A stretch of DNA of 34,177 nt from Oscillospiraceae bacterium. GTDB lineage: Bacteria; Bacillota; Clostridia; Oscillospirales; Acutalibacteraceae. The position numbers and the translations under genes are program-made. The stretch covers positions 1 through 34,177 of the forward strand of contig JALCPO010000022.1 in the NCBI GenBank assembly GCA_022650455.1. Reading direction: 5' to 3'. The number at the start of each line of letters is the position of its first letter. Position 1 is the first letter of the stretch. Under the pieces are notes generated by a model. The model was not told the DNA's origin. It searched no databases and saw nothing but the letters and a program-made list of their open reading frames with translations. Shown in pieces: positions 25,025 through 33,224 of this stretch.

Positions 25025-25967
25025 GCTGAAACAGATCAGTGAGGAAGAGAAGGAAATCCTCGAGGGATCGAGGCTTCGGAAGGAACGCTACACGTTCGGG
25101 CGGGGGTTCCAGGTGGAAGACCGAAAGCTGCTCAGGCGGGGGCAGCTCATCGACATCCGGACGCATACCCGCTTTGCGGCGTTCCCAAGGCACACCCACA
25201 ATTATGTTGAAATTCTCTACATGTACAGCGGAAGCACCACCCATATTATGGACGGAGGGACGGAGCTGAAGCTGGGAACCGGGGAAGTCCTGTTCATCAG
25301 CCGCGGCTGTTCCCACGAAATCCTTCCCGCGGGGATTGACGATATCGGCATCAATTTCATTGTGCTTCCGGAGTTCTTTTACACCGCGTTCGACATGATG
25401 GAAGGCAAAAGCATCCTAAGCGATTTTATTATCGAGAATCTGACGGGGAAAAGCGGAAAGATACCGTATCTCCATTTTCATGTTGCGGATGTCCTGCCGA
25501 TCCAGAACCTTCTGGAAAACCTCGTCTGGTCGATCCATAACGGGACGTCCGACCGGCGCAGCGATGAGATTACGATGGGGCTTTTGTTCCTTCAGCTTTT
25601 GAAGTACGCGGGACGCGCGGAAGACGGGGAAAGCCGGCATCCGTTCGCGCTGAACGTCCTGACCTATATCGAAGAAAATTACGACCGCGCGACGCTTTCG
25701 GAACTTGCCGTGCGGGAACACTGCCCGGCCTATCGGCTGAGCCGGGCCGTCAAAGCGGAATTCGGCGTTTCATTTCAGGAGCTTCTCCAGAAAAAACGCT
25801 TCCAGACGGCTTCGGCCCGCCTTACCGGGACGAAAATGCCCGTTTCCGATATCATCGCGTCGGTCGGCTATGAAAACAACAGCTACTTCTACCGGAAATT
25901 CCGCCAAAAATACGGGATGAGCCCCGGCGATTACCGGGAACTCCATTCCGTGCGAGCCTGCAAATGA
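25002..25967 (+). CDS. AraC-family transcriptional regulator
   Basis: The protein is 321 residues. Its N-terminal cupin domain contains FPRHTHNYVEILYMYSG, with the HTH...E pattern of AraC sensor pockets. The C-terminal DNA-binding domain ends with MPVSDIIASVGYENNSYFYRKFRQKYGMSPGDYR. The first helix-turn-helix (ATLSELAVREHCPAYRLSRAVKAEFG) is less canonical. Its start lies inside the end of the previous gene (23-base overlap). Position directly before rhaB suggests it controls the rhamnose genes, like RhaS/RhaR in enterobacteria, although it is not especially similar to them. Confidence 0.92.
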   Translation: MNRSLLNELKQISEEEKEILEGSRLRKERYTFGRGFQVEDRKLLRRGQLIDIRTHTRFAAFPRHTHNYVEILYMYSGSTTHIMDGGTELKLGTGEVLFISRGCSHEILPAGIDDIGINFIVLPEFFYTAFDMMEGKSILSDFIIENLTGKSGKIPYLHFHVADVLPIQNLLENLVWSIHNGTSDRRSDEITMGLLFLQLLKYAGRAEDGESRHPFALNVLTYIEENYDRATLSELAVREHCPAYRLSRAVKAEFGVSFQELLQKKRFQTASARLTGTKMPVSDIIASVGYENNSYFYRKFRQKYGMSPGDYRELHSVRACK

Positions 25968-26002
25968 GGACACTGTTTTTACAAACGGCGTCCTTCTTTT
26001 TT
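25968..26002 (+). terminator. Intrinsic terminator between AraC-type gene and rhaB
   Basis: GGACACTGTTT (from 25968, directly after the stop) pairs with AAACGGCGTCC, one mismatch and one G-U pair, loop TTAC, followed by TTCTTTTTT. The rhamnose genes therefore need their own promoter. Confidence 0.75.
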
Positions 26003-26015
26003 CCTCCGTTTTTTT

Positions 26016-26021
26016 TATAAT
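26016..26021 (+). promoter_or_regulatory. -10 box of the rhaBAD operon
   Basis: A perfect TATAAT lies 25 bases before the rhaB ATG. No good -35 is present at 16-18 bases (only CTTCTT-like T-rich sequence). This fits activator dependence, for example on one of the AraC-type regulators just upstream. Confidence 0.6.
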
Positions 26022-26045
26022 GAGCATGGGAAGGGGGAAAATCGA

Positions 26046-27449
26046 ATGCGGAAATTTCTTGCGGTCGACATCGGGGCGTCCAGCGGGCGCCATATGGCCG
26101 GGTGGCTGGAAGACGGCGTTTTCAAAATGAAAGAAATCTATCGGTTCCCGAACGGGGTTCTTCGGAAAAACGGCCGCCTGTGCTGGGATCTGGAAGCCCT
26201 TTGGGACCATATCCTGGAAGGAATGCGGCGCTGCGGGGAGGAAGGCCTGATTCCCGATTCCATGGGAATCGACACATGGGGAACCGATTTTGTGCTGCTG
26301 GACCGGAACGGGAACCGGATCGGCGGCGCGGTGGCGTACCGGGATGCCCGGACACAGGGGATGGATGCCCGTGTGGCGGAAAAAATCGACGAGCGGTCGC
26401 TGTATGAAAGGACCGGGATCCAGAAGCTGATCTTCAATACCGTCTATCAGCTGGCGGCCCTGAAAGAACAGGCGCCGGAGGAACTGGAGCGGAGCTCTGA
26501 TTTTCTGATGATCCCCGATTATTTTCATTACCGGCTTTCCGGCGTGAAGCGCAACGAGTATACCGACGCGACGACGACACAACTGATCCGCGCCGGTGAA
26601 ACGGATTGGGACCGGGACCTGATCCGCCTGCTGGGATTGCCGGAGAAAATTTTTGGGAGAGTCGAGATGCCCGGGACATCCCTGGGGGAACTTCGGCCGG
26701 AGATCCGGAAACAGGTCGGCTATTCCTGCCGGGTCGTGCTGCCGGCGTCCCACGATACCGGCAGCGCCGTGCTTGCCGTGCCCGCGGCCGGGAAAGATTT
26801 CCTGTATCTCAGTTCCGGGACATGGTCGCTCCTGGGGGCGGAAAACGAACAGGTCTGCTGCACGCCCGCGGCACGCAGGGCCAACTTTACCAACGAGGGA
26901 GGGTATGGCAGGCGGTACCGCTTTCTGAAAAACATTATGGGTTCGTGGATGATCCAGAGCGTGCGGAATGAAAACGGAAAAAAACAGACGTTTGACGAGC
27001 TGTGCGGCCTGGCCGAACAGGCGAAGAATTTTCCTTCGCTGCTGGACGTGAACGACCCGTCGTTTCTGGCGCCGGCAAGCATGCCGCGCGCCGTACAGAA
27101 TTTTTGCCGGAGAACCGGCCAGCCCGTTCCGGGCACCTTGGGCGAAATCGTCAGCTGCATTTACCGCAGTTTGGCCAAAAGCTATGCGGAAACGGTCCGG
27201 CAGGTGGAAGACGTGACCGGGCGCCGCTTCAGCTGCCTGCACATTGTCGGCGGCGGCAGCAAAGACTGGTATCTCAACCGGCTGACGGCGGACGCTTTGG
27301 ACATTCCCGTTTACGCCGGCCCCGCGGAAGCGACGGCGATCGGCAACCTGATGGCGCAGATGCTGTGCGCCGGTGTTTTCAGCGATGTCGGGCAAGCGCG
27401 GGACTGTGTCCGCCGTTCGTTTCCCGTTCAGAGAATATGGAAAACGTAG
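26046..27449 (+). CDS. rhaB: Rhamnulokinase
   Basis: This is a 467-residue FGGY-family kinase that phosphorylates L-rhamnulose to rhamnulose 1-phosphate. The phosphate-1 motif is AVDIGASSGRHMAGWL, which is RhaB-specific in its ASSGR core. The substrate-side segment is SMGIDTWGTDFVLLD with AYRDARTQGM. LPASHDTGSAVLAVPA and YLSSGTWSLLG form the phosphate-2 region, and IVGGGSKDWYLNRLTADAL the adenosine region. AAGGGGG about 8 bases upstream supports the ATG. It is the first gene of the rhaB-rhaA-rhaD set, with 111 bases to rhaA. Confidence 0.95.
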   Translation: MRKFLAVDIGASSGRHMAGWLEDGVFKMKEIYRFPNGVLRKNGRLCWDLEALWDHILEGMRRCGEEGLIPDSMGIDTWGTDFVLLDRNGNRIGGAVAYRDARTQGMDARVAEKIDERSLYERTGIQKLIFNTVYQLAALKEQAPEELERSSDFLMIPDYFHYRLSGVKRNEYTDATTTQLIRAGETDWDRDLIRLLGLPEKIFGRVEMPGTSLGELRPEIRKQVGYSCRVVLPASHDTGSAVLAVPAAGKDFLYLSSGTWSLLGAENEQVCCTPAARRANFTNEGGYGRRYRFLKNIMGSWMIQSVRNENGKKQTFDELCGLAEQAKNFPSLLDVNDPSFLAPASMPRAVQNFCRRTGQPVPGTLGEIVSCIYRSLAKSYAETVRQVEDVTGRRFSCLHIVGGGSKDWYLNRLTADALDIPVYAGPAEATAIGNLMAQMLCAGVFSDVGQARDCVRRSFPVQRIWKT

Positions 27450-27560
27450 ATTATTTTAGTATGCAGAAATATATCATATTTTCATGAACAAGGCGGTAGA
27501 TTCGTACTGGAGAGGATCGTAGACAAAACCCTAAGAAACAGAAAGGCGGGAGGATTCCAA

Positions 27561-28802
27561 ATGAAGACATATCAGGAAGCGCGGGAACGTTATGCGGCTT
27601 TCGGCGTGGATACGGAAAAGGCTTTCCGGGAACTGCAGAACATAAAAATTTCCATGCACTGCTGGCAGGGCGACGACGTCAGAGGATTTTTATTCCGGGA
27701 CAACGCGCTGACGGGGGGCATCCAGACCACCGGAAATTATCCGGGCGCGGCGAGGACGCCCGCGGAACTTCGGGAAGATATGGAAAAGGCCTTTTCCCTG
27801 ATCCCGGGCAGGCATAAGGTGAATCTCCACTCAACTTATGCGGATACGGACGAGAAGGTCGATCTGGACCAGCTGGAGCCGAAGCATTTCCAAAGCTGGG
27901 TCGACTGGGCAAAAGAGCGGGGGCTCGGCCTGGACTTCAACCCGACCTGTTTTTCCCACCCCAAGTCGGAGAGCGGTTTTACGCTTTCCAGCGCGGATGA
28001 ATCGATCCGTAATTTCTGGGTGGAGCATTGCAGGCGCTGCCGGAGAATCGGGGAATTTTTCGGAAAGCAGCTCGGCCAGAAGTGCGTTACGGACGTCTGG
28101 ATCCCGGACGGATACAAGGATATTCCGGTGGACCGCTTTGCGCCGCGGGAGCGGCTGAAGGAATCCCTGGACGAAATTTTTTCGGAAAAGCTCGACGAGT
28201 CCGCCAACCTGGACGCCGTGGAAGGCAAGGTGTTCGGGATCGGTTCGGAAAGCTATGTGACCGGCTCGCATGAATTTTACCTGGGCTACGCGGTAAAAAA
28301 CCATAAAGCGGTCTGCCTGGATACCGGGCATTTCCACCCCACGGAATACGTCAGCGATAAGATCTCCTCCGTCCTGCTGTTTACCGACGAGCTTTTGCTG
28401 CACGTTTCGCGTCCCGTCCGGTGGGACAGCGACCATGTCATCCTTTTGAGCGACGAGCTGCAGGAGATCGCTTTTGAACTGATCCGCAACGGCCTTTTCC
28501 GGCGCACCCATATCGGCCTTGATTTCTTCGACGCCAGCGTCAACCGGGTGGCCGCCTGGGTGATTGGAATGCGCAATATGCAGAAAGCCCTTCTGCGCGC
28601 TCTTCTGGAGCCGACGCAGATCCTGAAACAGAAAGAGCGGGAAGGCGACTATACCGCCCGGCTGGCCCTGCTGGAGGAGATGAAGTCCATGCCGTGGCAG
28701 GCCGTCTGGGATGAATTCTGCGAACGGAACAATGTGCCGGTCGGTGCAAAGTGGCTGGACGAAGCGCGTGCCTATGAACGGGAAGTCCTTTTGAAACGGT
28801 AA
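27561..28802 (+). CDS. rhaA: L-rhamnose isomerase
   Basis: The protein is 413 residues, close to the usual 415-420. It converts L-rhamnose to L-rhamnulose with manganese in a TIM-barrel site. Signatures: [14 protein letters not shown] near residues 30-44, [47 protein letters not shown], and [11 protein letters not shown] with metal-binding Asp and His. [17 protein letters not shown] near the C-terminus is also typical. GGGAGG lies 7 bases before the ATG. The 111-base gap after rhaB has no clear promoter or terminator, so read-through is likely. Confidence 0.97.
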   Translation: MKTYQEARERYAAFGVDTEKAFRELQNIKISMHCWQGDDVRGFLFRDNALTGGIQTTGNYPGAARTPAELREDMEKAFSLIPGRHKVNLHSTYADTDEKVDLDQLEPKHFQSWVDWAKERGLGLDFNPTCFSHPKSESGFTLSSADESIRNFWVEHCRRCRRIGEFFGKQLGQKCVTDVWIPDGYKDIPVDRFAPRERLKESLDEIFSEKLDESANLDAVEGKVFGIGSESYVTGSHEFYLGYAVKNHKAVCLDTGHFHPTEYVSDKISSVLLFTDELLLHVSRPVRWDSDHVILLSDELQEIAFELIRNGLFRRTHIGLDFFDASVNRVAAWVIGMRNMQKALLRALLEPTQILKQKEREGDYTARLALLEEMKSMPWQAVWDEFCERNNVPVGAKWLDEARAYEREVLLKR

Positions 28803-28828
28803 AACAACGGAAAGGGAAGGCAACGTCA

Positions 28829-29644
28829 ATGAACAATATTTTTGAAGCGCCGTTTGTCCGGGAGATGTGTGAAACGACGGCCAATATGTACCGTCTGGGG
28901 TGGGATGAGCGCAACGGCGGAAACATCAGCTGCCGCTTGGATGCCCCGATGGTGGAAGCGTACCTGGACCCCGGCAGGGTCCTTCGCACCCTGACCCTCG
29001 ATTTTGACGCTTCCCCGCTGGCGGGACAGTATTTTATCGTGACCGGAACCGGCAAATATTTTAAGAATGTCAAACATTGCCCGCAGGATAATCTGGGCGT
29101 CATCCGGATTCGGCCGGACGGCCGCGCCTATGAGATCCTCTGGGGATTCGAGGACGGCGGGCGCCCGACGAGCGAGCTCCCGACCCATCTGATGAACCAT
29201 GTGCAGCGGCTGAAGGCGGACCCGAAGCATCGCGTCGTCATGCACTGCCATCCGCTCAATCTTCTGGCGATGACCTTCGTTCATGATCTGGATGAAAAAA
29301 AATTCACCAAGACGCTGTGGCGCATGTGCACCGAATGCATTGTCGTTTTCCCGGAAGGAGTCGGCGTGCTGCCGTGGATGGTCTGCGGCAACGACGCGAT
29401 TGGCGAGGCAACCGCCCAAAAGATCCGGGATCATCGCATTGTGATCTGGGCCGCCCACGGCATTTTCGGGACGGGTGAAACGATGGACGAGGCGTTCGGC
29501 CTGATTGAAACGGTGGAAAAAGCGGCCCAGGTCTATATGACCATCGGGCGGATGCCGGTCCGGCAGTCCATCACCGACGTCCAGCTGCGTTCCCTGTGCC
29601 AGGCCTTCGGTATCCGGCCGAGAGCCGGTTACCTGGATGTTTGA
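28829..29644 (+). CDS. rhaD: Rhamnulose-1-phosphate aldolase
   Basis: This is a 271-residue class II aldolase that splits rhamnulose 1-phosphate into dihydroxyacetone phosphate and L-lactaldehyde. RLGWDERNGGNISCRL is the N-terminal signature and GTGKYFKNV the phosphate-binding loop. The catalytic Glu is in TSELPTHLMNH. Zinc ligands are the HxH of VMHCHPLN and the distal His in IWAAHGIFGTG. It begins 26 bases after rhaA. No lactaldehyde reductase or dehydrogenase follows; instead a truncated kinase gene begins within 25 bases. Confidence 0.96.
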   Translation: MNNIFEAPFVREMCETTANMYRLGWDERNGGNISCRLDAPMVEAYLDPGRVLRTLTLDFDASPLAGQYFIVTGTGKYFKNVKHCPQDNLGVIRIRPDGRAYEILWGFEDGGRPTSELPTHLMNHVQRLKADPKHRVVMHCHPLNLLAMTFVHDLDEKKFTKTLWRMCTECIVVFPEGVGVLPWMVCGNDAIGEATAQKIRDHRIVIWAAHGIFGTGETMDEAFGLIETVEKAAQVYMTIGRMPVRQSITDVQLRSLCQAFGIRPRAGYLDV

Positions 29645-29664
29645 CGGGTAGGAACGGCAACTGC

Positions 29665-29862
29665 ATGATCGTGCAATCCGGAGGGCCGACGGCCGTCATT
29701 AATTCGACGGCCTATGGCTGCATCAAAGAATTTATGGCGTTCAACGGGACGGCGACCGTCTATGCCGGACTGTACGGGGTGCAGGGAATTTTGAAAGGAA
29801 AAATCCGGAATATCAGTTCCCTGCCGCCGGGCCGGGTCGAATTTCTTCCCTGTTATTTTTGA
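29665..29862 (+). pseudogene. 6-phosphofructokinase (PPi-type/PfkA family), N-terminal stub
   Basis: The frame encodes 65 residues that begin with IVQSGGPTAVINSTAYG, the phosphate-loop start of phosphofructokinases, especially the pyrophosphate-dependent type. It continues through VYAGLYGVQGILKGKI, the usual second strand and helix. After about residue 50 the similarity stops and a TGA ends the frame, whereas intact enzymes have 320-420 residues. The stub lies 20 bases after rhaD. It is either a real truncation or the scar of a deletion or insertion whose other side lies in the unrecognised sequence after 29863. Confidence 0.7.
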
Positions 29863-30202
29863 TGTCAAAAAACGGGATGATTTTATGGGGATAAGATATG
29901 TGGACCATATTGATGGCTTCAGAATATCAAAATGGATTCCTGTTTATGCTCAAAAGTTTTCATCGCGGCCAGATGGTAATTTTTGAATATTTTATCTTTG
30001 CCTGTGAATAGGGCGGCTGGCCGCACCAAAGGCAATGCGGCCGGAACACGATTGAAAACAGGAAAGAAAGATGATATCATATGAACCAAGCTTCAGTTCC
30101 CGGTTACGTTTCGTCAAAGAAAGGCAATTTTATGTTGGGGGACGCTGCGAAGACACCCGTCATTGAAACCTACGCGTGTTGATTCAGGGAAGGTTGGGAT
30201 AA
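29863..30202 (+). other. Gene-poor stretch with hairpin and candidate promoter
   Basis: No gene is recognised. A 9-bp stem CTGGCCGCA/TGCGGCCGG (30017-30044) has no T run after it. TTGAAA (30052-30057) and TATCAT (30075-30080) at 17-base spacing form a likely promoter for the esterase gene at 30203. Two tiny ORFs (from 30071 and from 30081) resemble nothing I know. Confidence 0.45.
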
Positions 30203-30973
30203 ATGGAAGCGCGTGTTGTGGATTTAGCGATATTTATGGGACAAAGCAATATGGCCGGCAGAGGTACGGCGTCCGAGGCGCCTGTCGTGCCGAAAGGGCA
30301 CGGCTATGAGTTCAGGGCAATCAGCGACCCTTCCGGATTATACGATCTTGTTGAGCCGTTCGGAGCAGATGAAAACAATCCTTCCGGCATCTGTGAGCCC
30401 GGCAGGAAGACCGGGTCGCTGGTTTCGTCTTTCGTGATAGAATACTACAGTCTCACGAAAATACCTGTTGTCGGGGTTTCGGCGTCGAAGGGCGGTTCAT
30501 CCATCAATGCGTGGCAGCCCGGAGGGAGTTATCTGAAGGATGCCATCGACAGGTTGGACAGCGCGAGTCACTATTTGATCCGCCATGACTATCAAATCAG
30601 AAAAAAATTCATGGTATGGTGTCAGGGAGAAACGGACGGCGATCAGGAAATGCCGCCGGATGAATATCAAATAAAACTTCGGAAAATGCTGGATGCCATG
30701 CTGACCAAGGGACCTGAAATGTGCTTTTTAATACGGATCGGCAATCAGCGGGATTTGCCGGGCCAATACAGCGGAATTATTCAGGCACAAACCGATTTTT
30801 GTAAAAATTATAAAAAGGCCGTCCTGGTTTCGACCAAGTTTGCTGAAATGTCGGCACGGAATTTAATGAAGGATTCCTTTCATTACCGGCAGGAAGCTTA
30901 CAATCTTGTTGGTTCGGAAGCGGGGCGGAATACGGCGCTTTATATCCTTCATCAATTCTACAAGGCTGTTTAA
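30203..30973 (+). CDS. SASA/CE6-type carbohydrate acetylesterase
   Basis: The protein is 256 residues, without a visible signal peptide. The nucleophile block is IFMGQSNMAGRG, with Ser in GQSNM. The central VGVSASKGGSSINAW and MVWCQGETDGD blocks are typical of the sialate O-acetylesterase-like (SASA, formerly DUF303) and CE6 acetylxylan esterase group. The likely catalytic Asp/His pair is in MKDSFHYRQEAYN. Such enzymes remove O-acetyl groups from plant or host glycans. Position downstream of the rhamnose genes suggests a role on acetylated pectin fragments, but base composition and spacing suggest a separate transcript. Confidence 0.85.
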   Translation: MEARVVDLAIFMGQSNMAGRGTASEAPVVPKGHGYEFRAISDPSGLYDLVEPFGADENNPSGICEPGRKTGSLVSSFVIEYYSLTKIPVVGVSASKGGSSINAWQPGGSYLKDAIDRLDSASHYLIRHDYQIRKKFMVWCQGETDGDQEMPPDEYQIKLRKMLDAMLTKGPEMCFLIRIGNQRDLPGQYSGIIQAQTDFCKNYKKAVLVSTKFAEMSARNLMKDSFHYRQEAYNLVGSEAGRNTALYILHQFYKAV

Positions 30974-31037
30974 GTGACGCATGGTTCCGGCCCTGCGGCG
31001 ATGGGGGCGGGCTTTGGCATAAGGTCTCAAATTGTTA

Positions 31038-31065
31038 TTGCATTTTGTATCATATATGATACAAT
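31038..31065 (+). promoter_or_regulatory. Promoter and palindromic operator of the toxin-antitoxin pair
   Basis: TTGCAT (31038-31043) and TACAAT (31060-31065) form a promoter with a 16-base spacer. A perfect 20-base palindrome, 31045-31064 (TTGTATCATA then its inverse), fills the spacer and most of the -10 box. This is the classical arrangement for autorepression by the antitoxin. Confidence 0.75.
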
Positions 31066-31083
31066 AGCATAGGGTGAAAGTGA

Positions 31084-31443
31084 ATGGGATGGAATGTCAG
31101 GCTTTACGCCAAAGAAAACGGAGAGGAGCCAGTGAGCGTATTCATCGCGTCTCTGCCTTCGAAGCATCAGGCAAAAGCTTTATGGGAAATCGACTTGCTG
31201 GAGGAACACGGGGCCGCGCTCCGTGAACCGTATGTAAAGGCGGTTTCCGGTGAAAGATACAAAGGAATGATGGAACTGCGCATCCAGCACGGCAGCGATA
31301 TTTCAAGGATATTCTATTTTTTCCCCGTTAGAGACACTTTCATCCTGTTGCACGGCTTCGTGAAAAAGGATATGAAAACGCCGAGGCGAGAACTGGAAAC
31401 CGCTCTCAGGTACATGGATGATTACAGAAGGAGGTATCTGTGA
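31084..31443 (+). CDS. Type II toxin, HigB/Gp49-like (RelE superfamily)
   Basis: The protein is 119 residues, typical of the phage-derived Gp49-like/HigB group of RelE-fold mRNA interferases. Conserved features are the N-terminal PVSVFIASLPSKHQAKALWEIDLLEEHG helix pair, the strand MELRIQHGSDISRIFYFF with Arg residues of the RelE active-site face, and the final ILLHGFVKKDMKTPRRELETA segment with Lys and Arg. The gene precedes its antitoxin, the HigBA order. The stop codon TGA overlaps the antitoxin ATG (TGATG). Confidence 0.9.
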   Translation: MGWNVRLYAKENGEEPVSVFIASLPSKHQAKALWEIDLLEEHGAALREPYVKAVSGERYKGMMELRIQHGSDISRIFYFFPVRDTFILLHGFVKKDMKTPRRELETALRYMDDYRRRYL

Positions 31444-31757
31444 TGGACAATTTAAGGTCGTGGTATGACGCCAAAAAAGACTTTTTGAAAAACCCGGAGG
31501 TCAAGGCTGAGTATGAAGCGCTCCGGCCTCATTTTGAGGTAATATCTCAAATTATCCGGGCCAGGAGCGAGCAGGGCTTAACGCAGGAAGAACTCGCAGC
31601 AAAAACAGGCATCCAGCGGACCAACATCAGCCGCCTTGAGAGTGGCAACTATAATCCTTCCCTGGACTTTCTCGCACGTGTCGCGCAGGGCCTCGGATTG
31701 GAACTCCACATCGAGCTCCGCGCGCATAATCAGCAATTGCCCAGCAACCCCAAATAA
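31443..31757 (+). CDS. XRE-family antitoxin, HigA-like
   Basis: This is a 104-residue DNA-binding protein. The helix-turn-helix occupies about residues 40-85: LTQEELAAKTGIQRTNISRLESG, then PSLDFLARVAQGLGLEL. The N-terminal helix would cover the toxin. The ATG at 31443 is 8 bases after a strong AAGGAGG (31428-31434); an in-frame GTG at 31440 is too close to it. It overlaps the toxin stop by one base. It most likely binds the 20-base palindrome at 31045-31064. Confidence 0.9.
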   Translation: MDNLRSWYDAKKDFLKNPEVKAEYEALRPHFEVISQIIRARSEQGLTQEELAAKTGIQRTNISRLESGNYNPSLDFLARVAQGLGLELHIELRAHNQQLPSNPK

Positions 31758-31761
31758 ATGA

Positions 31762-31804
31762 ACAATGCCCTTTGTAAGCTTCAAACGGCCTACAGAGGCA
31801 TTGT
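31762..31804 (+). terminator. Hairpin after the toxin-antitoxin pair
   Basis: ACAATGCC plus CTTTGTA (31762-31776) pairs with TACAGAG plus GCATTGT (31791-31804), one extra base and one G-U pair, loop 14. No T run follows; it is terminator-like only in position. Confidence 0.45.
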
Positions 31805-31917
31805 CGCTTGTATGACTGTGGTAGGCGTGGATAATAAGAATTTTAGAATATTGGACGTGAAATGTATGAACCGGACTATGCGGCTCTTATCATCTTTTAA
31901 AGTAAAGCCTTGAATTG

Positions 31918-32100
31918 TCAAGTCAAGTGCAACGATTTCTCAAAAAAGACTTCGTAGGGAATTTTCCATTCTAAGCATTTGCGGGGTCTGTGATTAAGTT
32001 TTTGAATGAAGTCTGCAATTTGGTTTTCTGAAGAAAGTGCGATGTCAAAAGATTTGGGCAGATATTCTGGCACTCCGGAAAATTCTGTGTAAAAAGGAAT
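31918..32100 (-). pseudogene. IS30-family transposase, C-terminal fragment
   Basis: The minus-strand frame encodes about 60 residues ending in LNHRPRKCLEWKIPYEVFF and a SLHLT terminus, the hallmark end of IS30-type transposases, whose last catalytic glutamate lies just upstream of this region. A stop at 32101-32103 and loss of similarity mark the broken upstream side. The fragment is too short for ORF listings. From 31805 to 31917 I recognise no gene. Confidence 0.8.
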
Positions 32101-32158
32101 TCAGCTCAGACAAAAATACGGGTAACTTTTTTGATTTACAGTGTGAATCAAAAGAATG

Positions 32159-32260
32159 GATTTGCTCCTGATTGTTTCTTTTTCCTCAAAGCCGCCGAGG
32201 TATGCGCGAAGCGTGAATGCCGAAGCAGCTTTGAGGAAATTCTACTTTTCAGAGCAAATC
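32159..32260. repeat. 102-base foldback (imperfect palindrome)
   Basis: Outer arms GATTTGCTC (32159-32167) and GAGCAAATC (32252-32260), extended by TGA/TCA, enclose inner arms TTTCCTCAAAGC (32181-32192) and GCTTTGAGGAAA (32228-32239), which are perfect over 12 bases. A near-symmetric internal loop separates the two helices, and a 35-base apical loop closes it. It abuts the stop of the IS256-type fragment. Confidence 0.6.
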
Positions 32261-32580
32261 AGCCTGCCAGTCGGTCGGAAAACAGGATGTTCAGCTGGTT
32301 TAAAACCATGTCCCAATTTCGACACCGGCACGTCCAATGCTTGACAATCTTTTTCGACGCCAAATACAGCATCTTGCGCAGGGAATCGTCGTTTGTAAAG
32401 GACGGTTTGTTCTTGGCGATCTGGCGAAACTGGCGGTTTAGGCCTTCAATGATGTTCGTCGTGTATATAATTTTCCGGATCTCCGCCGGGTATGCGTAAA
32501 ATGTGGAGAGAATCTCCCAACTATCTTCCCAGCTTTTCACACAGGAGGGATAGGTCTTGCCCCATTTTTCTGGAGTGATA
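32259..32580 (-). pseudogene. IS256-family transposase, C-terminal fragment
   Basis: About 106 residues remain. The sequence starts at PEKWGKTYPSCVKSWEDSWEILSTF and runs through IRKIIYTTNIIEGLNRQFRQ to NWDMVLNQLNILFSDRL. This is the end of an IS256-type transposase, of a different subgroup from the one at 14059. The N-terminal two thirds are gone, cut near 32575-32580 where an IS3-type element begins on the other strand. It cannot be active. Confidence 0.88.
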
Positions 32581-32631
32581 TAACAAAAGCGTACACCCAA
32601 CCGTGATAAAATAAAGGAGAGGTGTGCGGGA

Positions 32632-32907
32632 ATGGTAAAGAAATACAGTCAGGAATTCAGGGATGACGCGATGAAGCTGGTCTCCGAAATTGGGGTACGC
32701 AAAACGAGTGAAAAACTGGATGTTTCCCCAAAAACGCTTTACGCGTGGCAGAGGAAAGAACAGCTGAGCCGCGGCATCGCGATCAAAGGGCTGCGCCCGG
32801 GAGAAAGCCCGGAGGATGGAATGAAACGGCTGGAAAGGGAAAACACGGAACCACGGGAAGCAAATTCGATCCTCAAAAAAGCGCTGGGTTTTATGGCGGA
32901 CCGGTAA
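32632..32907 (+). CDS. IS3-family transposase OrfA
   Basis: This is a 91-residue OrfA with the helix-turn-helix YSQEFRDDAMKLVSEIGVRKTSEKLDVSPKTLYAWQRKEQ and the leucine-zipper tail KRLERENTEPREANSILKKALGFMADR. Both are standard for the IS3 group (IS150/ISL-type subgroups). The gene appears whole, and GGAGAGG lies upstream. Its OrfB partner is broken, so no functional transposase can be made from this copy. Confidence 0.85.
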   Translation: MVKKYSQEFRDDAMKLVSEIGVRKTSEKLDVSPKTLYAWQRKEQLSRGIAIKGLRPGESPEDGMKRLERENTEPREANSILKKALGFMADR

Positions 32908-33189
32908 CGGAAGTAAAGCCGCGGCATCTCTACGCATGGATTGATCGGAATCACGGTACATCCAGTATTGCGTTATGCTGCCTGGCTTTGTTCTGTCCGG
33001 CGGGAAGGATTTTATGCGCGGCAAAAGCGGAAGAACTACCCCAGTTCGGACGACAAAACGGTATCGGCCCTGAAAGCAGCGCGAAAAGCCCATCCCGATT
33101 ACGGCGTCCGCAATTTGCGGAATGAGCTGCCGGACAGCATACGGCCCAGTTATGGCAAATGCTGCCTGATTCATATCCCGGAGCCCTGA
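32908..33189 (+). pseudogene. IS3-family transposase OrfB, N-terminal fragment
   Basis: A frame covering HPVLRYAAWLCSVRREGFYARQKR and ALKAARKAHPDYGVRNLRNEL is the HTH_21 start of an IS3-type OrfB. It ends near residue 80 at a stop just after an IRPSYGKC segment, before the DDE integrase core. Immediately after comes a copy of the IS256-type end sequence, so a later insertion or deletion replaced the rest. Confidence 0.8.
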
Positions 33190-33193
33190 AATT

Positions 33194-33210
33194 GCGAACT
33201 TCTCTTGACA
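33194..33210 (+). repeat. IS256-family end sequence, copy 3
   Basis: GCGAACTTCTCTTGACA matches the sequence at 14488-14504 at 16 of 17 bases. It lies at the junction between the IS3-type and IS5-type fragments, without an IS256 transposase next to it in this orientation. Confidence 0.55.
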
Positions 33211-33224
33211 ATACCCAGAAGAAC

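Noticed and set aside
25770-27395. 541-residue open frame antisense to rhaB
   Set aside because: It lies exactly opposite rhaB and an AraC-type gene, has no ribosome site and no domain, and reflects the low stop density of GC-rich coding DNA on the complementary strand.
30081-30182. 33-residue ORF upstream of the SASA esterase
   Set aside because: It starts right at the end of the candidate -10 box, so it would precede the transcript start, and it resembles nothing known.
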